From contig WNNJ02001618.1 of NCBI GenBank assembly GCA_012934845.2, forward strand, positions 1 to 64,000: DNA of 64,000 nucleotides. Reading direction: 5' to 3'. Shown in pieces: positions 9,841-21,299 of this stretch. The translations under genes and the position numbers were made by a program. The stretch comes from Pomphorhynchus laevis. Its lineage: Eukaryota; Acanthocephala; Palaeacanthocephala; Echinorhynchida; Pomphorhynchidae. The notes beneath the pieces were generated by a model, which saw nothing but the letters and a program-made list of their open reading frames with translations, was not told where the DNA came from and did no database searches. Position 1 is the stretch's first letter; the number at the start of each line of letters is the position of its first letter.

Positions 9841-11904
9841 TTTGTTACAGTAAAACTAATAATCGAATTGGAAGAAAATTACGGGTTTAGTGTTTATTAT
9901 AAAAGATATTATGATACAAAATTCGACATTCGATATGTCGAATGTGGCACATGTCGAGTGTCAAATTTGGCATTCGACACCCTGGGTTGTCCTCGCCTAG
10001 CAACAGTTAAATTTTTCAAGGACTTAAGTCGACGCCATCGAGAGCAACAGATTTAGAGCTGGAGGATTTTTGACCTAAAGAATAGGCATCACTGTTCATC
10101 TAGGAAACGCGGCACGCCTGTTTAAAGCTTCTCTGTTTTAGATTTTATACGAAATTATACAGTCGTTATTCTTTGTTATAATCGAAATATTATTAGCAGT
10201 TTTTAATTTATTGACAGTTTATATAATATTAATTTTCTACAAACAAGTGTCATATAGACTGTAAACTTTTGACTGAGTCTTTACTGTGTTTGTTTTTCAA
10301 TTTAAACTAAAAAATCAATGTAAAATGTAATTGCGAGAAAACTAGTTAAGCTGGAAGACAGGAACACTCCTGTCATGCGCTGATTCCATCATGAATGCTA
10401 CGTTTCTCTTCTGCAACGCACAACTTAGGCGTTGGGCGAAATTCGTGGGGGCTCGAGGATCATTTGTTGCCGTGATCAGCATTCTCCCGATTCTTCGCCA
10501 GGCGCATCGTCATGTATTGTTGTAATAATTGGGTAAGGCAAAGCGAGTTTGGCGCTCCTTCATCTGCTGCGGACTGATAGTAGGGGTAATTGATTCCTGT
10601 GTAGTGCGAGACGTGTTGAGGCAGAATTCGAGATATAAGCCTTCTCGTGGGCGACGGATGGGCAGAAAGCTAAGATTGTGAGCTCATCTTGGGAAAGAAC
10701 ACCCAAGCTTCACAGTTGAGCTGGTAGCGATGCTTAACGCCAGGTCGATTCCGACAGCTTTACATTGATGTTCGCGGACATTGTGTTGCCAATATTTTAG
10801 TCGAATGAGATGAGAACTTTTCATGGAAACACGATGCGCATCGAATGAAGAAGTTTAAGTTTGGAATGGTAAGGCAATGCTGAAGGATAAAGTAGGCATC
10901 GTGTTTCTTCAATTTGATCAGATTTTTGCGACCATTGAATTAATCGATCGCCTAATTTAAGAAGTTATCGAGATTAGATTTACCGCGGAGAGTGACGCCA
11001 AGTAGATTTGCGAAGTGTTCATCGGAATTTTTCGAGTTAGGAATTATATCGAGCAAAGCTTGGATTGCTGATCAATTATATGAAGTCAATAAAAAATTAA
11101 AATTGCATTATCAATTTAGTCTTAATTGTTCATAATTTTTATCTAAGATCATACTGCTGCTTTAATTTTCGAATATAATAATTCTATAATAGTATAAGCG
11201 ATACTACCGCTATTTTAATTTTTATTATGATATTTTAAATTGAAATTTACTTAATAAATCGATATCATTAGGTATATTTATTTTTACAGTTTTGAAATCT
11301 TCTAATTATTTGTTCTGGTAATTGTTTCTTTATTCAACAATCAGTTTTTTGATAACAAAAATAGGAAAAATCAATATCAGATTAGGAAGAATTTGACGAT
11401 TTTTTTAAAGGAACAGAAATTATAAGATTATTTAAAGTCAGAAATTTCTTATAATGTCTTCAAGCTTTACTACCATTCAACCGTGTTTGTCAATTTGAAT
11501 TCTCTTTTGATGTCAATTTAGCTATATAACCCAATTTATCCACTTGATCTATTTCTTACCATCTTTAAACCATCCTTCTCAGCTTTAAATCCTCTTTAGC
11601 TCATTCAAACATCGTTTATAGTCATTTGACACCCTTCAATCTATTTTATATTATCTGCTTTATCCTTTTTTAAAAACCTCATCGTTATTAGAAAATATTA
11701 TATGTAACGCTTTTTATACAACTTGCAGTATAAAGTGGTTTAAAAAAGCGAACAAAGAGAATTAAAAGAGTTGAATGCGTTTGAAGTGAGAAAATTAGTG
11801 ATATTCATGAAGATATGATAAATTTTATTGCAGGCTTAAAAACGGTCTACATAAATAATGACTGCAATATAAATAAATAATTACTGCATAAATAGAAAAG
11901 ATCA
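9841..11904. other. No gene seen; mostly A+T-rich intergenic sequence
   Basis: A 62-codon frame at 9868-10056 contains a short palindromic stretch of CATTCGAC/GTCGAAT words and has no recognisable motif. Sequence is A+T-rich apart from the richer island listed separately (10330-11060). No RT, splice-framed exon or repeat family member was recognised in the rest. Confidence 0.5.
10330..11060 (-). other. G+C-richer island, possible degenerate coding remnant
   Basis: Base composition rises clearly above both flanks, as in the LINE and RLE remnants elsewhere in the window. No long frame survives. On the minus strand a stretch reads HCLTIPNLNFFIRCASCFHE, which loosely resembles the LxYLLRTSP segment of the RLE-type RT thumb. 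That resemblance is weak and the identification is only a guess. Confidence 0.25.
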
Positions 11905-12330
11905 TCTAACTGAGTCTACGTCTTTTATATTATTTATAAATTAAAAATAATTAAATTTATAAAACATTTTAAGAGCTTAAACACACTAAAAAGGTTATAA
12001 TTATTTAACTGATTACAATAAATCGCTGTATAAATTAAAAATAATGCTAAATAAAAATTAAATAATAATTAATAATAAATAATTTTTATATAATATATAA
12101 ATATATAATTACATATTATAATTAGAAATTATATAATTAATATAATTTGTATTATAATTTACATCAAGTAAATTTTTAAATTAAAATTTAAAATAAAAAT
12201 CAATTTTTACGAGTTGACAAATAAATAACAAACAATGTATCGGAATAAGGATTTATGTCATCATTAGGAACTGCTATTCTACCAGGTTTTTGATTCGGAG
12301 CTGCTATTCTATCAGGTTTTGACCCTGATA
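11905..12330 (-). repeat. Inverted copy of the F1 3' end at the 5' side of the longest F1
   Basis: The plus strand starts AACTGAGTCTACGTCTTTTA and runs through AATAAATAACAAACAATGTA and GTCATCATTAGGAACTGC to CTATTCTACCAGG. This is the F1 3' end in reverse orientation, more diverged than the copy at 14.5-14.85 kb. Together the two form inverted termini around the RT gene. Confidence 0.7.
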
Positions 12331-12669
12331 TATTTCAGGGTCGAAATAAATCAACACGAAATACACCTAATGATATATTATATATCATATACCTATCATA
12401 TACCTAATGATATCGATTTTTACATAAATTCTATTAAACTTATATATTTAAAAATAAAATAAAATTTGTTAGCAATTGTTTTCTCGCTATTGTCAGAAAA
12501 CGCATATACATATAATTGAAAAGGAAAATGGATAATAGGATAATTGTTATAAGAGGATAATAAAATGTGCGGATTCAATAAATTGTTGATCTATAGATAA
12601 AGTTTAAATACCAAAAGGTTTACAGTTGTGAGACGAAATATAGTAGGTGTACAATTAATTGAAAATGTT

Positions 12670-14481
12670 ATAAATAAGGTATAAACTCCTACCACCATTA
12701 GGACGAAAAATTTGTAATAAAAACAAAGAATTAAAATCAACATGTAACGATAATATTATAACCATAATGGAAACAGAATGCAATTGTAAAAGTCTTAGTT
12801 TTGATAAAATAAATGAACATATATGTACCCATAATCTAGAATTAATTGAAAATTGTGAATTAAGAAAGCTGCTATCAAAAGGGTATAAGTACGGGTATAC
12901 TAAGTACGGGTAAAATATACAAAAGGGTATAAGTACGAATAAAGCTGCTATCAAAGGGTATAACAACGACAAAAATAAAATTTACAATTCGTTATATAAT
13001 AACTTAAATGATTACTTTAGTAAGCTGATTAATAGTGAAAGCTCGAATATATCTAAGATAAACATTTAAAAGATTATATATTTGATAAAATTAAAAATAA
13101 AATGAAAATAACAAACAATTATAAAAGGAAAGATAAAATTAATAAAGATATGTATAAAGAACTTACTAAATTAAAGGATAACTATATAATAAAAACTATT
13201 GATAAAGCTAGTAATAACTTTGTCTTCATATGCGAAAAGCTTTATTATGATATAATAATGAAAGAGGTTAATTCTGATGATTTAAATGTAAATCCAACAT
13301 ATGAACGTAGTGAGTTAAGTTTTGAAACAATTATTACAAGTCACTGTTCTATAATGGATAAAAAGGGTATAAAGGTTGAATTAGATAATAAAACTATACC
13401 TATATTATATTGGAATCCAAAATTACATAAAAATCCAATAAAACCTAGGTTCATATGTAGTGCGTTTAAATGTACATTAAAACCACTTTCTGTCTATATG
13501 AATAAAATACTTAAAGTAATTAAAGCACATTTTAAAAAATATTGCAAGGTAATCGAAATTAATACTGGTATAAAACACTATTTCAGTATTAATTCTACAA
13601 AAGAATTTTTAGAACAGACAAAAGGAATAAATTTTCAAAATATAAATACATACGATTTTAGTACGCTTTATACAAATCTAGATTTAGTAGATATTAAAGA
13701 AGCGTTAGTAAAATTAATTAATCTTATATTCGGAAAAAGATATACATATATATGTTATAATAATTATAACGCCTATCTAACAAAAATTAAACCATCAAAT
13801 AAATATAAATATATGGATAAAATTGAATTAATAGAATCCTTAAATATTTTGATAAATCAAAATTATTTAAAAGTAGGGACATCTATATTTAGACAAGTAA
13901 AATGTGTTCCAATGGGAGGTAATAGTAGCCCAATTATAGCTGACTTGTTTTTAAGCTTTATAGAATATGAATTTGTTCATAACTGTGTAAAAACTAAATC
14001 TAAACAATATAAATATATGAAATATATGTTTCGATACATTGATGATATATGTGTATTTAATTCTAATAGTTTATTCTAACAAATTTATTTAGAAAGCCTT
14101 ATTCTTAACAAAACCAATATTGATGATAAAGAAGGTGTATATCTAGATATGAACATTAAATTAACATTAACTAAAACTACTATTAATTTATATCGTAAAG
14201 ATGACATATTTAAATTTACAAAAAACATATTTTTGCATGAGCATTCATGCATACCATATAATATAAAATATAATACATTAAATAATGAAATTTTAAGAAT
14301 TGCAACAATATGTAATGATATTGGTTTTCTTCAAAATCATTTTAATAATTTAATAGATACATATTTTAAACTAGGTTACTATAAAAATAGCATCAAGCGG
14401 AATATAGTAAAATATATAAATCAACACAATAATATAAAGAATAAATTTAAACTCTTAAGTGGCAAATTTTTGGATGGATAA
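12670..14481 (+). pseudogene. F1 retroelement RT, longest copy in the window
   Basis: A short frame at about 12685-12914 reads ECNCKSLSFDKINEHICTHN and LIENCELRKLLSKG, the pre-RT region of this protein type. The main frame is 13102-14079 (ATG at 13102): NNFVFICEKLYYD, IPILYWNPKLHKNPIKPRFI (fingers), TYDFSTLYTNLDLVDIKEAL (motif A), CVPMGGNSSPIIADLF (motif B, with Cys for the Gly of other copies) and FRYIDDICVF (motif C). A deletion after FNSNSLF shifts the frame. The C-terminal part is 14149-14481. No endonuclease, integrase or ORF1 was found. Family known: Penelope-related RT. Inference: non-autonomous for cleavage, or the nuclease lies in lost 5' sequence. Confidence 0.82.
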
Positions 14482-14850
14482 TAAATAATATACTTTGTAT
14501 TAGAATAAGATACTAGATAGTTATTTCAGAGGAAATACATCATTAGCATGTATTTGGCTTCGCTGCTATGTTGGGTAGAAGAGTTAGGGTCCTAAACCTG
14601 ATAGCATAGCAGTTCCTCCTGATGACCTTTAATTCTTATTCTGATACAACGTCTGTTATTTATTAGTCAATTCATAAAAATGACGTTTATTTTAAATTTC
14701 AATTTTTTATTTTAACTTGATTTAAATTATAAAAAATCTAAAAACAATTATTAATTTTATTATTTAATTATTAAATTTTAATTAAGCATTATTATATTTT
14801 GTTTATTTTATAATTTTATTAAATACGTAGACTCAGTTAGCTTATTTGAT
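14482..14850 (+). repeat. F1 3' UTR and terminus
   Basis: Two hairpins stand out. AAATACAT (14533-14540) pairs with ATGTATTT (14548-14555). CTGCTATG (14563-14570) pairs with CATAGCAG (14605-14612). Then come TCCTCCTGATGACC, an A+T-rich stretch and the terminal CGTAGACTCAGTTAGC. The same layout recurs in every F1 3' end in the window, which suggests it is the RT recognition structure. Confidence 0.75.
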
Positions 14851-15984
14851 TCACTTAAATACTTTGTTCCTTGATCGTTTTATCAGATAAAGCTATCACT
14901 ATTTTATTGAAATTAAATATCGCTAATTTAGCTTCGCAAATCACTCCGAGCTGTGACTGTTTATGTCGAAAAAATTATCAATTTGATCAGTTACTTCAAC
15001 TTCAGAAGCTTTTTTCAAAGCAGAATCAACTACATTTCCGATTAGTAAACTGCAAGATAGACGTAATAAAGATGATTTAAATTTTATTAATCAAATTAGT
15101 CTTAGGATATTCAACAAGCCATAACAAACATCTATGAATTTGAGAATATCAAATGGTGTCGTCATATTGACGCAATTCGATTTCTTTACGACGAAGCAGA
15201 TCTACGATTACGGTAAAAATTATTAAAAAACGTATATTTTAAGAAATGAAATGTCGCAGCGCATTGGAATTAAAACTTCTAAATTGCAACGAACAACTAA
15301 AGATGAACGATCGACATGTATATTTTTACAATATCGGAATCACATGTAGAGACATAGAAATGTTCAAAGGTAATCCTAATTTAACAGATTAAATTTATAT
15401 TTTTAATTTATATTATGCAAATAGGTTTTTTAAAATGAACATTTTTTTGTAAGAAATAGATCTAGAAAGAAGGGGAAGAACGTCGCATTTGAATTATATA
15501 TTGTATATAATAATACAGACAATTGTCTGTAGAAAAAAGTTAAAAAGTTAAAAAATAAATATACAAATATTAATTAATGAATTAATATTTGTAATTATCA
15601 CATATATAGTAAAATTTACAAATAAAGTTTGAAAGAAAAAGTACAGCGTTAATTATTAAAAGTCAAACAAAATATTTAAATATTATTTTCTATTCAAATT
15701 TAAGATGATTTAATGATATCAACATTTTTATGGGGTCAGCCGCTAATTGATAATGAAACACTGTCACATGAAAAACTTGTTATTAAAAATAACAAGTTTT
15801 TACAAATTTACTTATTGCATCAATTAAAGCATCTGAGGTTATGATTAAAAAGCTACTGGCATAATTTGCACTTATTCCCAACTTTTATCGTTATTTTAGC
15901 CGCACTTCATAAATTCTGTTCACCAATAACGACTGACTCTCGAAGACAGTAAGTAAAATTTTTCAACAAATTTTTTACCAATCA
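14851..15984. other. No gene seen
   Basis: A+T-rich. A 69-codon frame at 14871-15080 has no recognisable motif and no long neighbour. No repeat family member is recognised until the F1 terminus at 15985. Confidence 0.5.
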
Positions 15985-16034
15985 AATCAGCTAACTGAGT
16001 CTACGTATTTAATATAATGATAAAATAAACAAAA
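15985..16034 (-). repeat. F1 terminal 50 bp
   Basis: The plus strand reads AATCAGCTAACTGAGTCTAC and continues to AACAAAACATAAT, then jumps at a short shared ATAAC into the PLE-C fragment. It is a severely truncated F1 end, or one arm of an F1 copy split by the fragment that follows. Confidence 0.7.
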
Positions 16035-16403
16035 CATAATAACGCTCTTAAACATTCATTGTTTACAGCTGACATCATCTCTCTCTATACTAACATTCCG
16101 CTCTCTGATGCTATAAACATTGCAGCTGATATATTAACCCACCAGGTGATATTCTTCTTAATCATTAAGATTGGCATACCGTCCTTACAATGTGTACCAG
16201 TCGTTGCAATTTTATTTTTAAATCTGTAATGTGAGATTAGATCGATAGATTGGCAATAAGCAACCCTCTTGCTCCTGTATTGTCCAAGTTATACATCAGG
16301 AATTGGGAAAATTCTTTTGTCAATAGTATTGATAGAGTTGTCAAGTGTTTTCGTTATGCTGACAATGCATTTTTGGTTGCTCAACTAATTGGCTGATTTC
16401 CGC
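16035..16403 (+). pseudogene. PLE-C RT core fragment, second copy
   Basis: Near-identical to 2112-2484, with the same internal deletion junction (LVAQ fused to thumb sequence), the same Asn in RYADN and the same F1 terminus directly after it. Homology continues into the F1 end as far as 16680, so the block was copied as a unit of about 650 bp. Confidence 0.75.
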
Positions 16404-17690
16404 CGATAACTGAGTCTACATATTTAATATAATTATAAAATAAACAAAACAAATTAATGCTAAATCAAAATTTAATAATTAAATAATAAAATTAATAATT
16501 GTTTTTAGATTTTCTATAATTTAAATCAAGTTAAAATAAAAAATTGAAATTTAAAATAAACGTCATTTTTATGAATTGACTAATAAATAACAGACGTTGT
16601 ATCAGAATAAGAATTAGAGGTCATCAGGAGGAACTGCTATGCTATCAGGTTTCGGCCCCTAACTCCTCTACCCAACATAGCAGCGGGGCCAAATACATGC
16701 TAATGATGTATTTCCTCTGAAATAACTATCTAGTATCTTATTCTAATACAAAGTATATTATTTATTATCCATCCATAAAAATTTGCCACTTAAGAGTTTA
16801 AATTTATTCTTTATATTATTGTGTTGATTTATATATTTTACTATTTTCTGCTTGATGTTATTTTTATAGTAACCTAGTTTAAAATATGTATCTATTAAAT
16901 TATTTAAATGATTTTGAAGAAAGCCAATATCATTACATATTGTTGCAATTCTTAAAATTTCATTATTTAATGTATTATATTTTATATTATATGGTATGCA
17001 TGAATGCTCATGCAAAAATATGTTTCTTGTAAATTTAAATATGTCATCTTTACGATATAAATTAATAGTAGTTTTAGTTAATGTTAATTTAATGTTCATA
17101 TCTAGATATACACCTTCTTTATCATTAATATTGGTTTTGTTAAGAATAAGGCTTTCTGGATAAATTTGTTCACTAATTGAATAAAAATTATTAGAATTAA
17201 ATACACATATATCATCAATGTATCGAAACATATATTTCATATATTTATATTGTTTAGATTTAGTTTTTACACAGTTATGAACAAATTCATATTCTATAAA
17301 GCTTAAAAACAAGTCAGCTATAATTGGGCTACTGTTACCACCCATTGGAACACCTTTTACTTGTATAAATATATATGTCCCTACTTTTAAATAATTTTGA
17401 TTTATCAAAATATTTAAGGATTCTATTAATTCAATTTTATCCGTATATTTATATTTACTTGATGGTTTAATTTTTGTTAGATAGGCGTTATAATTATTAT
17501 AACATATATATGTATATCTTTTTCCGATTGTAAGATTAATTAATTTTACTAACGCTTCTTAAATATCTACTATATCTAAATTTGTATAAAGCGTACTATA
17601 ATCGTATGTATTTATATTTTGAAAATTTATTCCTTTTGTCTGTTCTAAAAATTCTTTTGTAGAATTAATACTGAAATAGTGAAACCCGAA
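16404..17690 (-). mobile_element. F1 retroelement copy, 5'-truncated
   Basis: 3' end at 16404 (TAACTGAGTCTACATATTTA), both 3' UTR hairpins at about 16640-16725, then RT on the minus strand. The clean frame 17408-16758 holds VPMGGNSSPIIADLF, FRYIDDICVF and the full C-terminus KLLSGKFLWMDNK. Beyond 17408 the RT continues in other frames to STLYTNLD and ends at about 17690, where unrelated sequence begins. The 217-codon frame is among the cleanest F1 C-termini in the window. Confidence 0.85.
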
Positions 17691-19180
17691 TAAAGTATTA
17701 TATACAATATTACTAATATACGAATAATATATTACATATGAAATATAATATAAGATATATGATATATATGTATATTTATGGTTATGAATATAAGAATGAG
17801 TTCAACTGATTTAATCTTTTCACATATGCAAATTACTCTCGTATACACTGCATTATTATATTGAAATACAGAGCAATACATGTTGCTGTATAGCAACTTG
17901 GAATTAATATTAAGAAAAAGGCATTGTTAAAACTTAAACCGTTTCAAAGCAAAATGGTTCTTCATAAATTATCACTTACACATGTAAAATTCGTAAAATA
18001 CAGTATACAACTTTACCGCGGAAGAATTTTGTTGGATAATTTCAAGAATATTCAAAAATAATTTGTTAAATAATTTTTTAAATACGTCGTTTAGAATTTG
18101 GGATCAGGAAATGAGGAAAGTGAATAAAATTTATAACCGGATACTAAAAATAATAACCATTCTACGAAAACTTGTAAGGTACGTAATTTAATTCAATTGT
18201 GTGTACAAATACCTGACGAAACAATAATAAGGCTGGAACATAAACACACTGGAAAGTCATCAGTAAAAAAAGAAATTTTCGAAAATTCACGTGACTGGAT
18301 AAGACATCATAAAGACAACAGTGACTACTACTCAAATTTAGAAGAGGTACTATCAAAAATTATCATAATTAAAAGGTTTAATATAAATTAAAGACGAAGG
18401 CTCGTAGGTACAAAATTGATAGCATTAATCAATAGATCCATGAAAGAGAAAAATATTTAATATTAAAACATTACAATTAAACATTTCAATTCTGGAAGTA
18501 ACTAATTTAAAAAATCAATTCTAGCTTTCTTACATGTAAAATATATTTATATTCATATTTTTTAAATAACCAATTGCAAAAGCAATGTCGATATGAAATG
18601 TCGATTTGCAGATATTTGGTCTATGGTTGGATCCCTTACTTTACAACAGCTATATACGCTACGTTATTATATATAAGATTTGCAAGTGAATATACTAGGT
18701 TACCATAGTAAGAACTGCCTTCCTGGATCAGTCCTGTGAGCTTTATAATCTGCGCTTTTTATTTTTACATGTTTCAGACTACTTTAATTTATTAAAACAC
18801 ACTGTAACAAAAATACATTGTACACCTGCGAATATTTATAAGAAAATTCTGGAGTAATCTAGTTCCATAATACAACGATATGACGTCACTACGATTTTAG
18901 TAGCGATAAATCAAACGTCTGCACTTGCACACCTACACTTTATACAGTTGTGCAACAAATATCAACATACACCGAAAAACCTAAGACTATTTAAAACTTT
19001 TGAAATTGGTATTTATCGAATGTTTAATGAACATGCAGTTTCCTTCGAAAATAAATGGCAACGTTATCTTAAAAAGCAGAAATGCATCTTGTTCGTTTAC
19101 TGCGTGAACACTGGGCTTACATATACAACACCATACTTCTAGATATAGATGAAGTGTATTAATTATCTAGCAGCGAAGGA
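17691..19180. other. No gene recognised; possibly unique host sequence
   Basis: A+T-rich without F1 or LINE sequence. A 65-codon plus-strand frame at 18197-18391 is hydrophilic (EHKHTGKSSVKKEIFENSRD) and another lies at 18948-19142. Neither is recognised, and neither has convincing splice sites. Confidence 0.4.
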
Positions 19181-20620
19181 ATCAAATCAGCTAACTGAGT
19201 CTACGCATTTAATATAATTATATAATAAATAAAACAAAATAATGCTAAATCAAAATTTAATAATTAAATAATAAAATTAATAATTGTTTTTAGATTTTTT
19301 ATAATTTAAATCAAGTTAAAATAAAAATTGAAATTTAAAATAAAAGTCATTTTTATGAATTGACTAATAAATAATAGACGTCGTTTTAGAATAAGGATTA
19401 GAGGTCATCAGGAGGAACTGCTATGCTATCAGGTTTCGGCCCCTAACTCCTCTACCCAACATAGCAGCGGGGCCAAATACATGCTAATGATGTATTTCCT
19501 CCTATGAAATTTGATTATATAGTATCATATTCTAAAACAAAGTAAATTATTTATTATCCTTCCATAAAAATTTTCCCTAATGATTTTAAATTTATTTTTA
19601 ATATTATTGTGTTGATTTATATATTATACTATTTTCTTTTATGGTATTTTTATAGTAACCTAGTTTAAAATATGCATCTATTAAATTATTTATATGATTT
19701 TGAAGTTAAAAATGATTTATCGTTACAAATTCGTTGCGATTATTAAATTTTCATTATATAATATATTTTATTTTATATTATATGGTATGCATAAATGATC
19801 ATGCAAAAACATGTTTTTTGTAAATTTAAATATGTCATCTTTACAATATAAATTTACAGTAGTTTTAATTAATGTTAATTTAATGTTCATATCTAGATAT
19901 ATATTTTCTTTATCATTAATATTGGTATTATTAAGAATGAGGCTACCTGGATAAATTTGTTCGCTTATTGAATAAAAATTGTTAGAGTTAAATACACATA
20001 TCATCAATATATCAAAATATATATTTTATTTCATTATATAATTAAGATTTATTTTTTAAACAGTTATGAACAAATTCATATTCTATAAAGCTTAAAAGCG
20101 AGTCAGCTATAATTGGGCTACTATTACCACCCATTAGAACAGCTTTTATTTGTCTAAATATAGATGTCCCTACATTTAAATAATTTTGGTTTATAAAAGT
20201 ATTTAAGAATTCTAATAATTCAATTTTATCCATATTTATATTTACTTGATGGTTTAATTTTTGATATATATGCGTTATAATTATTATAACATATATATGT
20301 ATATCTTTTTCCGAATATAAGAATAATTAATTTTACTAACGCTTCTTTAATATCTACTAAATCTAGATTTGTATAAAGCGTACTTACATCGTATGCATTT
20401 ATATTCTGAAAATTTATTCCTTTTGTGTGCTCTCAAAATTCTTGCATGGGAAATTTTGCTCAAATCGGATCATGTGCTATACACAATTTTATATATTTCC
20501 GAATTTAAATTTAATTAATTTTTCTAATACATCTTTAATATCTGCTAAATCTAAATTTTATAAAGCGTACTAAAATCACATTTGTATTTCGAAAATTTAT
20601 TCCTTTAAGTAAAACATTTA
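19181..20620 (-). mobile_element. F1 retroelement copy, diverged and truncated
   Basis: 3' end at 19181 (CAGCTAACTGAGTCTACG), 3' UTR hairpins at about 19420-19505, then broken RT frames. 20007-19768 holds the region after the YIDD box. 20233-20042 holds LMGGNSSPIIADSLLSFIEY. Motif A (TLYTNLD) is near 20370. A partial repeat of the motif A area at about 20510-20600 indicates internal duplication. More substitutions are present than in the 16.4-kb copy. Confidence 0.8.
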
Positions 20621-21299
20621 AAACAAATACATTATATATGCCATTTTGTTATATATAATGTTGTACTTATTAGCTATTAATCAATTGATGAAAATTTCTA
20701 TTATAAATTTTTTAAATTATAACTTTAATATTCTTAACTTAGATATATTTAATATATATAAAATAAATAATATAAAATATTACAAAATAAATAGAATCAG
20801 TTAAATGGTCTGATTAAATGATAGACAGCAATTCTATATATTTTCTTGTATTCGAAATTAGGGCTTTTATTGTAACTTTTTATAATACTTTTAATATTTT
20901 GGGAACTGTCAAGCATTGCAGTTATCCAGTTGATCTCTAATTTAATTCTAATATTCGTTAAATTATTTATTTAATAAGTTCAAAAAATGTATTTTAAATT
21001 TTTTTACTTTATATAAATATTAATTATAAAAAACCTTAAAATAAGGATATTTATAATTTTAAATTTAGCAACATATGTAGAGTCAGTTAACTGATCAGAT
21101 TATATAATTGAATTTTTAAATAGCATTTGACGACTATTTTTAACTTGATATAAGCTATATAAAGTCCTATAATAATTATCTATTATTATTTATTATCTAA
21201 TTATTAAATTTTGATTTATTGATTTAGCATTACTTTGTTTATTCATTTTTATTTGTTTATTTTTATTAATTTATTTTTATTGTTTTATTCATTATTGTT
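20621..21299. repeat. A+T-rich stretch with F1 end fragments
   Basis: A plus-orientation F1-like terminus (GTAGAGTCAGTTAACTGATC) lies at about 21075-21095. Another F1 3'-end segment (ATTATTAAATTTTGATTTA...TTAGCATTACTTTG) lies at about 21140-21245. No coding sequence is seen. Confidence 0.55.

Noticed and set aside
9868-10056. 62-codon ORF as a gene
   Set aside because: Short, contains self-complementary CATTCGAC words, and has no motif or neighbour supporting coding function.
12655-12972. 105-codon hydrophobic minus-strand ORF as a membrane protein
   Set aside because: It is antisense to the upstream coding region of F1; the hydrophobicity comes from reading A-rich codons in reverse.
14590-14640. 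A hammerhead ribozyme in the F1 3' UTR (CTGATGA at the CCTCCTGATGACC box)
   Set aside because: No GAAA follows at a stem's distance, so the core cannot form.
11905-14850. F1 as a DNA transposon with terminal inverted repeats
   Set aside because: Other copies keep a fixed 3' end with variable 5' truncation and no matching inverted end, and no transposase is present, so retrotransposition is the better explanation.
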